DNA of 64,000 nucleotides, from NCBI RefSeq assembly GCF_040784915.1, contig NZ_CP160797.1, forward strand, positions 4,020,137-4,084,136. Reading direction: 5' to 3'. This DNA comes from Bacillus vallismortis (GTDB lineage Bacteria; Bacillota; Bacilli; Bacillales; Bacillaceae). A model generated the notes under the pieces. It was not told where the DNA came from and ran no database searches. It was given only the letters and a program-made list of their open reading frames with translations. Each line of letters starts with the position of its first letter. Position 1 is the stretch's first letter. The translations under genes and the position numbers were made by a program. Positions 35,581 to 47,736 of this stretch are shown here, piece by piece.

Positions 35581-37020
35581 TCATTTATTCGCTTTATTCA
35601 CCTTGAGCTTTTTCCCTTTGACGGTTGTGTTTTTCATCACTTTGAGAACTTGAGGGCCTTTTCCGTTTAAAATTTCCACGTAAGAGGCGTTATCCATGAT
35701 CGTGATAATGCCGATGTCATCAGTTGACACACCGTCAATTTTGGCAATCGTTCCTACAAAATCAACAGCTCTGATTTTCTTTTTCTTTCCGCCGTTAAAA
35801 TACAGCTTCATAATGTCTTTATTCAGCTCTTCGCTTTTGTCCTTTTTGAATTCCGGACGGTCATTCAATTTGGATAGAAAATCAGGTTTCTTCTTGGCCA
35901 CTTCTTCTTGAGAAGGGGCTTCTATTTGTTGAATCTCAAACCCGATATATTCTTCAATGTCAGCTAAAAACCGTTTTTCGAAGGCCGTGACAAACGAAAT
36001 GGCCTTTCCTTTGTTTCCTGCGCGCCCCGTCCGGCCTGTGCGGTGGACGTAGCTTTCCTTCTCAAGCGGCAGATCATAGTTGATGACAAGAGAGATATTT
36101 TCAATATCAATCCCGCGCGCGGCGACATCTGTCGCGACTAAGTAACGGTACTCGCCCCGTTTAAATTCATCCATGACATCGAAACGGTCTTCCTGAATCA
36201 TTCCGCCGTGTATTTTATCGCACGGATACCCTAAGTTATCCAATTCATCGGTCAGCTGATTGACATGCTCTTTCGTCCGGCAGAAAATGATGCAGCTGTC
36301 AGGATTCTCCGTCATCAGCACATCTTTCAGCAAAGCAAACTTATTCTCTTCTCGTACTTGAATCACCGCATGTTCAATATTCCTGGTGGTAAGACCGGCC
36401 GCTTTGATTTCGATATGCTCCGGGTTTTGCATGTATTGCCGGCTTAATTTCTCAATATCCTCCGGCAGGGTCGCCGAAAACAGCATCGTCGTACGCTCAA
36501 CCGGCAGATGTTTGATAATCGCCTCCACCTGCTCAATGAAGCCCATATTCAGCATCTCATCGGCTTCATCAATGACCAAATAGGACAGACGGTCTAACGG
36601 CAGCGTGCCCTTTTCGATATGATCCAGTACACGCCCCGGCGTGCCGACAACGATGTGGCTTTTTTGCTTCAGTTCAGCTTTTTGTTTATCAAAGGAAGAC
36701 TTTCCAAACACGGCAGTCGCTTTGATTCGTTTAAAGCGTCCGATGTTTGTGATATCCTCTTTAACTTGTACGGCAAGCTCACGGGTCGGTGTTAAAATAA
36801 GCGCCTGCGGCTTGTTTTCATCCCAATCCGCCAGCTCACAGAGAGGAATCCCGAAAGAAGCCGTTTTCCCGCTTCCCGTCTGTGATTTGACGACAAGATC
36901 CTTTCGTTCTAAGGCAGCGGGGATCACGCTCTGCTGCACCTTGGTCGGTTCTGTATATCCCAGTCCTTCTAATGCTCGTAAAATGTCATGACTGATTTGA
37001 TAGTTTTTAAAATGACTCAT
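35581..37020 (-). CDS. dbpA: DEAD-box RNA helicase specific for 23S rRNA
   Basis: 479 residues from MSHFKNYQ. Motifs in order: Q motif ([10 protein letters not shown]), I (QTGSGKT), Ia (PTRELA), II (DEAD), III (SAT), IV, V (RGIDIEN), VI ([10 protein letters not shown]). The C-terminal ~75 residues ([22 protein letters not shown]) form the DbpA/YxiN RNA-binding domain that recognises hairpin 92 of 23S rRNA during large-subunit assembly. Length as for YxiN. Confidence 0.97.
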   Translation of the reverse strand: MSHFKNYQISHDILRALEGLGYTEPTKVQQSVIPAALERKDLVVKSQTGSGKTASFGIPLCELADWDENKPQALILTPTRELAVQVKEDITNIGRFKRIKATAVFGKSSFDKQKAELKQKSHIVVGTPGRVLDHIEKGTLPLDRLSYLVIDEADEMLNMGFIEQVEAIIKHLPVERTTMLFSATLPEDIEKLSRQYMQNPEHIEIKAAGLTTRNIEHAVIQVREENKFALLKDVLMTENPDSCIIFCRTKEHVNQLTDELDNLGYPCDKIHGGMIQEDRFDVMDEFKRGEYRYLVATDVAARGIDIENISLVINYDLPLEKESYVHRTGRTGRAGNKGKAISFVTAFEKRFLADIEEYIGFEIQQIEAPSQEEVAKKKPDFLSKLNDRPEFKKDKSEELNKDIMKLYFNGGKKKKIRAVDFVGTIAKIDGVSTDDIGIITIMDNASYVEILNGKGPQVLKVMKNTTVKGKKLKVNKANK

Positions 37021-37101
37021 GTATAAACTCCTGTCTCTTGCAGATGTTCTCATTATACGCTAATTCACGCAGGCATATGTGTTTTGCCGAAAAATGACGT
37101 A

Positions 37102-38250
37102 TTAAAATCCTTCAATTCTCTGGCGTTTCAACTCCTGAACGGCTAGCCGCGCCAGTGCGTCGGCTCCCGCGCGGTTAGGATGCAGCGTATCTCCGTCCAT
37201 ATATAACGCGAGTGTTTTTTCCGGGCCGATTGATGTAAAGTAAGCCGAACTAAGGACATTTAAGTCAATGAGGTGCGTTTTCTCCTCTTCGGCCAAAGCC
37301 AAAATAGAAGCCCTGTACCATCGGTTGACAGACGAATGAATGCCTTCAGACGTAAAATCTGTCGCCCGTCCCTGTGGTGTTGAAAGGATAACTTCCGCAC
37401 CCTTCGCTTTCACCTGGCGGATCATATCTCGCATCATCTCCTTAAACTCCGCTTCAGATTCATTATGCTTCGGATTTGTGTCATTAATGCCGAGCTGCAA
37501 CATCAAATAATCTCCCGGCTTGATATACTTCAAGATCGCCTCAAGCTGTCCGTCATTTCGAAACCCTCTCGCGATCTGCCCGCCGGACGCCATGTTTCTG
37601 ACTTGAAAGGTGTGTTTGTCGACATAGTGAGGCAGCATCTGCCCCCAGCCCGCCTGCTTGCTGCTGTTGAGCGGATAATAATTGCACACCGTCGAATCGC
37701 CGCCGACATAAATGGTTCGGTTTGTCATCGGCTGATCAGACAATTTCTTGATTTTCAAGGCACTGAGCGTAAAAGCGGTGCCTGCTTTTCCCTCTGTCAC
37801 CAGCAGATTCAGCTGCCCGTCGGTGACAGGAATTTGGAACGTATCCTCCGCACCGTCCCCCGTCATATTGATGACCTGAAACACACCCTCCGCCGCCACA
37901 CTGGCCCTTGCCGTATTGCCAAGCGTCACATTCACCTCGTAAAGGCCATTCGGAAGATCCACGCTAAACGTATTGTCGCTTTTCGTCCCATACGTCAAAA
38001 ACTGAACCGCATCACTCTTCACACCAGTCCCGGATGCCGCCACATCCTTCATATTCTCCGGTGTTTGAAAACCGTAGCCCGTTGACAGGTTATACCGATC
38101 AGACGCCCTGACACCAATGTAACCAGGCTCAACCGAACCGCTCCCAAAATCAAACTGATACACCTTCGGCTCCGCCGCCTTCACACTCTCAATCCCACCG
38201 GAACACAGCATCAACATCATCACAAAACCCGCAGCCATCCACTTTTTCAT
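37102..38250 (-). CDS. yxiM: Secreted GDSL/SGNH esterase (rhamnogalacturonan acetylesterase-like)
   Basis: 382 residues from MKKWMAAG (GGGGGAATC upstream). Signal peptide ~1-24. Residues ~25-145 form a beta-rich, carbohydrate-binding-like region (YQFDFGSGSVEPGYIGV), and the rest is an SGNH hydrolase: GDST (nucleophile Ser), Gly in MASGGQIARG, LGINDTN (Asn), and the C-terminal DTLHPN (Asp/His). Domain order matches rhamnogalacturonan acetylesterases acting on pectin. Synteny yxiM. Confidence 0.9.
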   Translation of the reverse strand: MKKWMAAGFVMMLMLCSGGIESVKAAEPKVYQFDFGSGSVEPGYIGVRASDRYNLSTGYGFQTPENMKDVAASGTGVKSDAVQFLTYGTKSDNTFSVDLPNGLYEVNVTLGNTARASVAAEGVFQVINMTGDGAEDTFQIPVTDGQLNLLVTEGKAGTAFTLSALKIKKLSDQPMTNRTIYVGGDSTVCNYYPLNSSKQAGWGQMLPHYVDKHTFQVRNMASGGQIARGFRNDGQLEAILKYIKPGDYLMLQLGINDTNPKHNESEAEFKEMMRDMIRQVKAKGAEVILSTPQGRATDFTSEGIHSSVNRWYRASILALAEEEKTHLIDLNVLSSAYFTSIGPEKTLALYMDGDTLHPNRAGADALARLAVQELKRQRIEGF

Positions 38251-38353
38251 CAAGATTCCCCCTATATGTAAACGCATACATTAATGCATACTCGGTGATT
38301 GTTTCTTTATGATGACTGAATGCAGATTTGACAAAACAAAAGGAATATTTTAT

Positions 38354-38387
38354 TATATCAACTAATGATATATCATTAGTTGATATA
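38354..38387. promoter_or_regulatory. 34-bp perfect palindrome, likely PadR operator
   Basis: Two 17-base arms, TATATCAACTAATGATA and its exact reverse complement, abut without a spacer 17 bases before the padR-like start, overlapping the probable promoter. Autoregulation is inferred from the position. Confidence 0.75.
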
Positions 38388-38404
38388 AGAAATGAGGTGA
38401 CCCC

Positions 38405-38737
38405 TTGCCAAAACAACGTCAGGAAATGGATCAGCTTACCGATCCAGCCTATTACATTGTCTTAACATTGCTGGAACCAAAACACGGATATTCGATCATG
38501 CAGGAGATTGAGGACATGACCGATGACTCCTTTACGATCGGCCCGGCTACTTTATATACATTGTTAAAGAAATTACTGCAAAAAGAGATCATTGAGCTAA
38601 TCAACAATGACAACCCGCGCCGCAAAGTATACCAGACCACCCTGCGCGGCCAAGAATTACTCAAAAAAGAAATTCAGCGCAGAAAAGTGATGGCGGAACA
38701 CGGAGAACGCGCTTTTCAACAATTGAAAGGGGATTAG
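38405..38737 (+). CDS. PadR-family transcriptional regulator
   Basis: 110 residues from TTG 38405 (ATGAGGTGA upstream). Winged HTH of the PadR type: LTDPAYYIVLTLLEPKHGYSIMQEI in two parts, FTIGPATLYTLLKKL, and a wing NPRRKVYQTT; the short C-terminal helix supports dimers. It overlaps nothing but sits 2 bases before a DUF2812 gene, the standard PadR/DUF2812 pair in Firmicutes, so it probably represses itself and its partner. I do not recall this pair at this place in 168; likely accessory. Confidence 0.85.
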   Translation: MPKQRQEMDQLTDPAYYIVLTLLEPKHGYSIMQEIEDMTDDSFTIGPATLYTLLKKLLQKEIIELINNDNPRRKVYQTTLRGQELLKKEIQRRKVMAEHGERAFQQLKGD

Positions 38738-38739
38738 TC

Positions 38740-39297
38740 GTGAAACAGAAAAAATATATGATGTCCGAAGGATTGGCGTTTTCAGAAGAAAAGGATATGA
38801 AGAGACTAAGCGATATGGCCGGCAAAGGCTGGGTGCTCGATTCATTTGCGTTTATGGGGTATAAGCTTAGAAAAGCTGAACCGCGGAAATTGATCTACAG
38901 CTTAGACTATCGTGCCGTCGATGATGACAACATAGATGAGTACCTTGAAATATTCGAAAATGCCGGATGGGAGCATGTTTGTTCTGAATACACCACACAT
39001 ATCTTTGCCGCCGCACCCGGAACGAAGCCGATTTACTCCGACCGTTCAACCATGATTGATAAATACAAACAAAGTGAATATACCCTCCGCTATATCACAT
39101 TGTTCATGCTCTGTCTTACTGCGGCTTTCACAGTCATCAGGAGTATGTTTATTTCTGCTGAAGCTTCCATACTTCATAACACCATACACATCCTTTTTGT
39201 CTTTCTCATCACCATCACGATCCCGGCTTTCCTCACTTACGCAGCCTCTGTCTTTAGAATTTGGCGAGTCAAACGCAGAAACCCCAACCTTGAGTGA
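38740..39297 (+). CDS. DUF2812 membrane protein
   Basis: 185 residues from GTG 38740 with AAAGGGGATTA upstream, directly after the padR stop. N-terminal DUF2812 domain (~residues 1-105: DMKRLSDMAGKGWVLDSFAFMGYKL, GWEHVCSEYTTHIFAA as separate blocks) then two membrane segments (~118-138 and ~150-172). Proteins of this family are found beside PadR regulators and are thought to act as membrane sensors or stress components, but no function is proven. Confidence 0.8.
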   Translation: MKQKKYMMSEGLAFSEEKDMKRLSDMAGKGWVLDSFAFMGYKLRKAEPRKLIYSLDYRAVDDDNIDEYLEIFENAGWEHVCSEYTTHIFAAAPGTKPIYSDRSTMIDKYKQSEYTLRYITLFMLCLTAAFTVIRSMFISAEASILHNTIHILFVFLITITIPAFLTYAASVFRIWRVKRRNPNLE

Positions 39298-39316
39298 AGG
39301 CTGGGGTTTTGCTTTT
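39280..39316 (+). terminator. Terminator after the PadR/DUF2812 operon
   Basis: AACCCCAACC and GGCTGGGGTT arms with T-run, overlapping the DUF2812 stop. Confidence 0.8.
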
Positions 39317-39369
39317 TCATTACTTTCCGTGCCTGTTGTACACACATTCTAAGCTTATACTATCATTTC

Positions 39370-39744
39370 TTATAGTGCTAGCTTATTAGAAATTATATTA
39401 ATTAATAATCTCCTTGCTCGCTCGTGTAGTTCTATTTCTCGTTTTAAGGCAGGATAGTTTTCTAAAATTCTATTCATTTGATAGTACCCAGGGTATAGTT
39501 CCAAAAAAGATTTTGATAATGAATCAAGTTGGCGTTTGGGCAGTTTTTTATCTGCTAAAACATAACTTAGACTTCCAATAATGAGCATAAAATATTCATA
39601 AAAATCTTCCGCTGAACAAAATTCAGTATGATCTTCCTCTAATTTCTCAATATCAGAAGGAAATGGACCTTCTAATTCTCTTTTAATTCTCTCAAGCGTA
39701 GAAATTAATTCATTATCTAAATTGTAACGCTTATACTTTTTTAT
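39370..39744 (-). CDS. Uncharacterised protein with ATA in the start position
   Basis: The minus-strand frame is open from the stop at 39370 past 39750 and codes for 124 residues beginning KKYKRYNLDNELI if ATA 39742-39744 is used; a strong GGAGGG ribosome site is 6 bases upstream of that ATA. The first in-frame ATG (39588) gives only 72 residues and has no ribosome site. Composition is charged and helical. The simplest reading is an ATG-to-ATA mutation in a small gene of the yxi region. It lies where 168 has several small wapA-associated genes; relation unknown. Confidence 0.5.
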   Translation of the reverse strand: MKKYKRYNLDNELISTLERIKRELEGPFPSDIEKLEEDHTEFCSAEDFYEYFMLIIGSLSYVLADKKLPKRQLDSLSKSFLELYPGYYQMNRILENYPALKREIELHERARRLLINIISNKLAL

Positions 39745-39804
39745 TATTATCCCTCCACAAATAACTAAGACCGCTTAGGCCTTTTTACGTTTTCTCTATT
39801 AGTG

Positions 39805-40740
39805 TTACTGAATTTGTTCAATATCCTTACCCTCAGCGACCACATCCGCTTTCCCCTGTCTCCTGACAAGCGTCAAAGCCATGCCCGCAAAGATCATCAC
39901 GATGCCTAGTGTTTGATAGAGGTCTGGGCGGAAGCCTGTGAAGACGGTATCCAGCACGATCGCGACAGCCGGGTCGAGGAAGACAATGATTGAAATAAAT
40001 TTCGTTGATAAAAAACGCAAACTGTCAAAAAACAGCAAATACACAATACCTGTATGAATGATACCGGTAGACACCACCATGATCCAGTTCCCCTGAGACA
40101 GGCCGGCAAAAGCGCCAAAGTGAATAAACGGAATCAGGATAATGATCCCTAAACCGGTTTGCAGGAAGGTGGTCGCGTAAGGGCTGAGGTTGTGAATGCC
40201 TTTTCCCAATAAAGTAGTGAACGCATAAAACAGTGCGGCGAGAACGGCCCAAATGATTCCTGATCCCATCAGCTGCGTTAGTGATGTGCTGCCATTAATC
40301 CCGGAAATCAGCGCAGTTCCCAGAAAACAGATGATAATGGAACTGACGGAGATGACGTTTAATTTTTCTCTGTAGATGATGCTCCCCAGGAGAAGAACAA
40401 GCACCGGTGCAAGGTGATAAACCGAGATGGCGATCGTGACAGATGTTTCTTCAAAAGACTTAAATAAGAACACCCAGTTGAATACAAGAAAGAAACCGCA
40501 CGCCAATGTTTGCAGCACTTCTCTCTTGCTCCACTTTTCGGTTTTATACTGGCCGGACGCCAGCCAGCAGAAGCTTAAAAATAGCGTCGCGCAAAGGCAG
40601 CGGATGAATACCAATTCAACTGACGGCAAATTGGTATGCTCTGAGAAAAAGCCGATGGAACCGAAAATCACCATGGAGATGACCATTTTCAGCACGGCTG
40701 TTGATTTTTGTTTTGATATGATTGAGAGATCTTGCTGCAT
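39805..40740 (-). CDS. yxxF: EamA/DMT-family permease
   Basis: 311 residues from ATG 40740 (a TTG one codon earlier is also possible; GGAGGTAGA is upstream). Ten membrane segments in two EamA repeats (IFGSIGFFSEHT start of the first, SGIIWAVLAALFYAFTTLLGKGI start of the second). DMT carriers export or import small metabolites; the substrate is unknown. Length and position fit yxxF. Confidence 0.85.
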   Translation of the reverse strand: MQQDLSIISKQKSTAVLKMVISMVIFGSIGFFSEHTNLPSVELVFIRCLCATLFLSFCWLASGQYKTEKWSKREVLQTLACGFFLVFNWVFLFKSFEETSVTIAISVYHLAPVLVLLLGSIIYREKLNVISVSSIIICFLGTALISGINGSTSLTQLMGSGIIWAVLAALFYAFTTLLGKGIHNLSPYATTFLQTGLGIIILIPFIHFGAFAGLSQGNWIMVVSTGIIHTGIVYLLFFDSLRFLSTKFISIIVFLDPAVAIVLDTVFTGFRPDLYQTLGIVMIFAGMALTLVRRQGKADVVAEGKDIEQIQ

Positions 40741-40807
40741 CAAGTGTATTCTACCTCCAGTTATGCATATGGAAAATAACCCCAGATGCAAGGTGCTTTT
40801 CCCTTTA

Positions 40808-40873
40808 TTATAGTTTCTTTCCGGCCGTCCAGCCGCCGTCTATGACAAAGTTTGAGCCTGTAATAAAGTGCGC
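40808..40873 (-). pseudogene. C-terminal fragment of an SDR dehydrogenase
   Basis: Minus-strand reading ending in TAA 40808: HFITGSNFVIDGGWTAGKK, the classic tail of a short-chain dehydrogenase. No upstream catalytic part is present. Confidence 0.6.
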
Positions 40874-41387
40874 CTCTCAGAAGCTAAAGATGACCTTTTA
40901 AATGATTCTGCTGATAATTCAAAAATGATTAAAATACTGGAATCCAATGGCTTTGTTCAGGCTGTACATCAAAGATTCTGCCTGCTGAACATCAGATAAG
41001 GCTGCTTCCTTCATATGAAAGCATTGTTTACTATAAATTCTGACATCTTATCCGTTTAATTATCTACTCCAACGACACGCTGACCGGTAGAAGTTGCTTT
41101 ACCGCCTCAATGTCTTTGCACCTGTATTCATTATATTCTTTTTTTCACCATTTTACATTATACCTTTATTCATTTTGGTAATTTTAAGCAACACGGATAC
41201 TATACTTAAATGATGTATCACTTATCATTTAGCATGTTGCACATGTAGATTTCTGGTTTTTGCCAACACGAAGAGCCCCCAAGAAATACCAACCTACTCA
41301 ATTGGATTAACGATAGATGAGAAGGGGAATGCTGTTGATATCGCAACTTTTACAGCACACTTTACGTTTTAGAAAGGAACGATGTTA
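40874..41387. other. Gap between yxxF and the TerC gene
   Basis: Beyond the SDR tail, a forward frame at about 40875-40999 (LSEAKDDLLNDSADNSKM... ending LLNIR) and another at ~41240-41370 (FLVFANTKSPQEIPTYSIG... ending TAHFTF) are open and protein-like but lack starts. They are probably gene debris; I do not recognise either. No riboswitch of the yybP-ykoY (manganese) type is seen before terC. Confidence 0.35.
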
Positions 41388-42152
41388 ATGGAGTCTATCT
41401 GGCTGGAATATGCCTGGACATTACTCATTTTAATTGGATTAGAAGGACTGCTGTCGGCTGATAATGCCCTTGTACTGGCAGTAATCGCCAAGCATTTACC
41501 TGATGATCAGAAAAAAAGAGCGATAAATTATGGAATCATCATGGCATTTGCCTTCCGGTTTGCGGCGCTTTTTGCCATTTCGTTTATCGCGAATGTCTGG
41601 CAGATTCAGGCGATAGGTGCAGCGTATCTTCTTTACCTGGGCTTAAAGCATGTGGTGAAGGCCCGTTTCGGGAAAAAAAATGAGAACATTCATGAGGAGG
41701 CAAAAGAGGAGGCTGCCGGAAAAGGTTTCTGGCCCACAGTCGGAAAGATTGCTTTAGCGGATCTCGCTTTTGCCATTGATTCGATTCTTGCTGCGGTTGC
41801 TTTAGCTCTCGGCCTTCCGGATTCACCGCTTGATGATTTCGGCGGTATGGATGGAGGACAATTTATTGTTGTTGTCCTAGGCGGAATTGCAGGCCTTATC
41901 CTGATTAAGTTTGCAGCAACCTGGTTTGTAAAACTTCTTAATCAGCGCCCCGCACTGGAAACAACCGCATATGCCATTGTGGCCTGGGTCGGTGTCAAAC
42001 TGGTGGTCATTACCCTTGCCCATGAGGATATTGGAATCCTGGACCATCACTTTCCGCACAGCACCACCTGGACGCTGATCTTCTATGGCGTTTTAGTGGC
42101 CATTGCTTTATTCGGTTGGTTTGCGCCGGCCAATAAAGCAGCAAAGAAATAG
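41388..42152 (+). CDS. TerC-family membrane protein (YkoY-like)
   Basis: 254 residues from MESIWLEY; GAAAGGAACG lies 7-9 bases before this ATG and too close to the ATG at 41382. Seven or so membrane segments with the family motifs LEGLLSADNALVLAV and ADLAFAIDSILAAVAL, whose Asp residues are thought to bind metal. Very similar in pattern to YkoY of B. subtilis. TerC proteins export manganese, in part to metallate exported enzymes. I do not recall a terC gene here in 168. Confidence 0.85.
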   Translation: MESIWLEYAWTLLILIGLEGLLSADNALVLAVIAKHLPDDQKKRAINYGIIMAFAFRFAALFAISFIANVWQIQAIGAAYLLYLGLKHVVKARFGKKNENIHEEAKEEAAGKGFWPTVGKIALADLAFAIDSILAAVALALGLPDSPLDDFGGMDGGQFIVVVLGGIAGLILIKFAATWFVKLLNQRPALETTAYAIVAWVGVKLVVITLAHEDIGILDHHFPHSTTWTLIFYGVLVAIALFGWFAPANKAAKK

Positions 42153-42183
42153 ATGGAATAAGCAACAATGAAAAGAGGAAGGT

Positions 42184-42276
42184 ATGTTTAAGAGCATACG
42201 GGACTTTTATGTGAACGGGGCAGCTAACATTCGAATAGGAAACTGGGAAAACAAATTAAAACGCTGTGGCAACTAG
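42184..42276 (+). CDS. Possible 30-residue ORF after terC
   Basis: ATG 42184 to TAG 42274 encodes MFKSIRDFYVNGAANIRIGN plus ten residues. AGAGGAAGGT abuts the ATG, which is too close for good initiation. Could be a genuine small gene or debris. Confidence 0.2.
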   Translation: MFKSIRDFYVNGAANIRIGNWENKLKRCGN

Positions 42277-42459
42277 GCAGTTGGATTTGAAACCAAACCA
42301 GATAGAGGCGTCATCCCTTATTGTTCAAAGGGAGGCGCCTCTTTTGGTAAAGCTGTATTACAAAAAACAAGTTTATTTAAGGTTGTTTTTAAGTTTAAGT
42401 CTCGGACGATGGTCAGCCGCTATCATTAGCAAGATGTTCAGCAGAAATTTAATTTTTTT

Positions 42460-42906
42460 CTATCGAACAATTAAAACCGGGCAAGTTGATAATTGAGACA
42501 CTTTATGGCTGACGCTTCCAAGCATCATTTCTTTCAGTCCGCTGATGCCCCGGCTGCCGACTACGATCAGGCTGACGCCTTTCTCTTTTGCGGTATTTAG
42601 TATCTCATGCGCCGGCTCGCCATTCGCGTAAATGATTTCAGCTTGAACACCGTTCTCGGCTGCATTTTCTTTTGCCTTCTCAAGGATTTTCATGCCTTCT
42701 TTTTTAACCTGGTCCCTGATTTCTTCAATAAAATGTTCAGGCACATAGACCATTCCCGTCAGAGAAGAAGTCGTGACGACGGCTTCTCTCCCCACATGAA
42801 GAATGCTTAGTTCCGTCTGCTGCTCTTTAGCCAAATGCACTGCGGCATCAAGCGCTTTTGCACTCATATCTGATCCGTCAATCGCAACTAACATTTTGTT
42901 AAACAT
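42460..42906 (-). CDS. yxiE: Universal stress protein (UspA)
   Basis: 148 residues. ATP-binding Usp features: MLVAIDGSDMSAKAL at the N-terminus and GSRGISGLKEMMLGSVSHKV near the C-terminus (G-2x-G-9x-G-S/T). Cytoplasmic dimer by family. AGGCGGGAAGAGC precedes ATG. Just downstream of bglH on the same strand but separated by 102 bases. Known in B. subtilis to respond to phosphate starvation; not visible here. Confidence 0.93.
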   Translation of the reverse strand: MFNKMLVAIDGSDMSAKALDAAVHLAKEQQTELSILHVGREAVVTTSSLTGMVYVPEHFIEEIRDQVKKEGMKILEKAKENAAENGVQAEIIYANGEPAHEILNTAKEKGVSLIVVGSRGISGLKEMMLGSVSHKVSQLSTCPVLIVR

Positions 42907-43008
42907 GCTCTTCCCGCCTTTCGGACTGTGGGTGGTTCATCTTTCTCTTCTATTGTCCGCCCGCTTCCGGTTATTGTCAATTGAAGCGCATGAGTATTCA
43001 AAAAATTG

Positions 43009-46270
<3,262 letters not shown>

Positions 46271-46381
46271 GTGAATACCTCCTTTTTATGGGGGAACCCG
46301 CTGGATGAAAGGTGGCCGCCTTTCATCCAGCTTTTTTTGTATCAAATGCCGCATCACCTCCTTAATTGAGAATAAAAAAAA

Positions 46382-46459
46382 CCTAAATGACACAGATTGC
46401 GAGAGTCTCCTCCTGCACCTGCACCATTTAGGTTTTGCCTGCTTTCGCAGTAACAATCC
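46382..46459 (-). promoter_or_regulatory. LicT RAT antiterminator + terminator of bglPH
   Basis: Minus strand RAT GGATTGTTACTGCGAAAGCAG..AAAACC (46431-46459) overlaps terminator arms CCTAAATG/CATTTAGG. Same architecture as the two copies between licT and bglS. Confidence 0.95.
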
Positions 46460-46489
46460 TGACGGGTCGCTTTATTTGTTTGTAGGTAT

Positions 46490-46528
46490 ACTTTAGCACT
46501 AGGTTTATTTTATGTCAACGCTTTCATT
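46490..46528 (-). promoter_or_regulatory. bglPH promoter with overlapping cre
   Basis: Minus strand TTGACA (46513-46518), 17 bases, TAAAGT (46490-46495). The cre AATGAAAGCGTTGACAT (46512-46528) covers the -35 box, so CcpA should block RNA polymerase. The remainder of 46529-46736 is A/T-rich with no feature seen. Confidence 0.88.
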
Positions 46529-46736
46529 TTCCTTCTATTACAATGTGCCGATAAATTTATTTTTCAAGAATGAGAACTACCAACCATTATTTTGAGAATA
46601 ATAACAAATATATTTAACATAAACTTTTAGGATTGGAAATGTTATAGTTTTTTGTTTTCTCATATCAAATACATCAAAATTACAAATAGAAGCTGGTTCC
46701 CAGCTCCTATTTGTCGAAAACCTGAAAGGTCCAGAT

Positions 46737-47120
46737 TTAATCGTATTCAATCACAACAGTTTTGTTTTTCACATGTTCAAGAAATTGTATAATTTCTTGA
46801 ACTAATTCTACTAATTCTTTTTTAAAACCGTCTGAAGCATCTAGTTTGCTTACATCAAAACTTTTCATTTGGTTTATTGTTAATTGTACGTCTTCTATTA
46901 CCCAAGGTGAGTCATCATACCAGCCTTCTTGATAAAAGTATTCTTTAATAATTCCCTCTTTTTCTAGATTGTTATCTAATAAAGCTTTTAATAAAGTTTC
47001 AAAGTATCCATTCCACATGATGATCTTGTTTTCTCCATCAGATAAGGCAAGTTCAGATTCACCTTCAAATCCATCATAAAATTTTGTATTTAACAACTTG
47101 ATCAATCCTTCAGTTATCAC
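46737..47120 (-). CDS. Putative immunity protein (orphan)
   Basis: 127 residues from GTG 47120, start uncertain because no good ribosome site is visible. Acidic, soluble, no membrane segment; blocks such as GYFETLLKALLDNN and NQMKSFDVSKLD recall small immunity proteins of Bacillus polymorphic toxins, but I cannot name the family. A toxin-like C-terminal tail ends 28 bases upstream (47149), so this looks like a displaced tail/immunity cassette. A/T content is higher than in neighbouring core genes, suggesting horizontal origin. Confidence 0.5.
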   Translation of the reverse strand: MITEGLIKLLNTKFYDGFEGESELALSDGENKIIMWNGYFETLLKALLDNNLEKEGIIKEYFYQEGWYDDSPWVIEDVQLTINQMKSFDVSKLDASDGFKKELVELVQEIIQFLEHVKNKTVVIEYD

Positions 47121-47148
47121 TCTAATTATTTTTCATTAAATTTAAAGG

Positions 47149-47221
47149 TTAAAGCAATTCAACACCAACTTGTTTAAAGAATGAAACTATTATTCTCACT
47201 TTCTTTCCTACGTTTATCACC
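47149..47221 (-). pseudogene. Orphan toxin C-terminal tail (third cassette)
   Basis: Minus strand frame ending at TAA 47149: VINVGKKVRIIVSFFKQV then GVELL, with EKDVTSLKK in another frame just before. Position directly ahead of an immunity-like gene suggests the end of a polymorphic-toxin tip. A hairpin (AGGCGCC/GGTGCCT, ~47270-47292) lies before it and could end the previous unit. Confidence 0.4.
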
Positions 47222-47327
47222 AGAGTATTTTCAACTTTTTTAAGCTAGTAACGTCTTTTTCATAAATAAATAGGCACCTTGATGGGCGCCTTTAAAATAG
47301 ATATACTCTTTGTTTACTTTATAAGCT

Positions 47328-47727
47328 TTACTTTAGTCCAGAATAAGAATTTTCAATATTCTCTTCTAATTCCTCTATTAGCTCTTTAATATCACCACTT
47401 AGATTTTCTTTTATCATTTCTTGTAATGCCTTGTAACTCTCTGGAAGACCCAAATAAGCAATTATTGATGTAGCATTATCCATTAGATCATAAGAATTTG
47501 GTTCCAATAAATCTCTTATTATAATATCTACTTTGTGTTTAATTTTTTCGGCCAAAATCTTATATGTATTCTATTGTCTTTCTGAAAGTTGATATATTGC
47601 TTCAGATAACTCAATATTACTGACATTATCCTTTTTACTGGGATAAGCATCAATAACCTCATTAAAGAACTCTTCTAATGTTTACAGATAAAGTATCGGG
47701 TAGTTCATCAAATTTAGAAATATCCAT
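47328..47727 (-). pseudogene. Broken immunity gene (second cassette)
   Basis: Starts ATG 47727 (MDISKFDELPDTLS), needs a frameshift to continue as TLEEFFNEVIDAYPSKKDN... to LSERQ, then TAG, then stays in that frame as KILAEKIKHKVDII to the stop at 47328. The open part alone (47328-47555) is 75 residues. The reassembled ~130-residue product is acidic and helical; the segment LMDNATSIIAYLGL is reminiscent of a known immunity family (perhaps Imm30). Two lesions make it a pseudogene unless sequencing errors are involved. Confidence 0.5.
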
Positions 47728-47736
47728 GTTTTACTC

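Noticed and set aside
38465..39345. Minus-strand frames opposite the PadR/DUF2812 genes
   Set aside because: The plus-strand genes have ribosome sites, domain motifs and a shared terminator; the reverse frames have none.
41230..41387. Manganese (yybP-ykoY) riboswitch ahead of the TerC gene
   Set aside because: GAGAAGGGGAATGC superficially recalls the motif, but the paired conserved loops are absent and the stretch reads as protein-coding debris.
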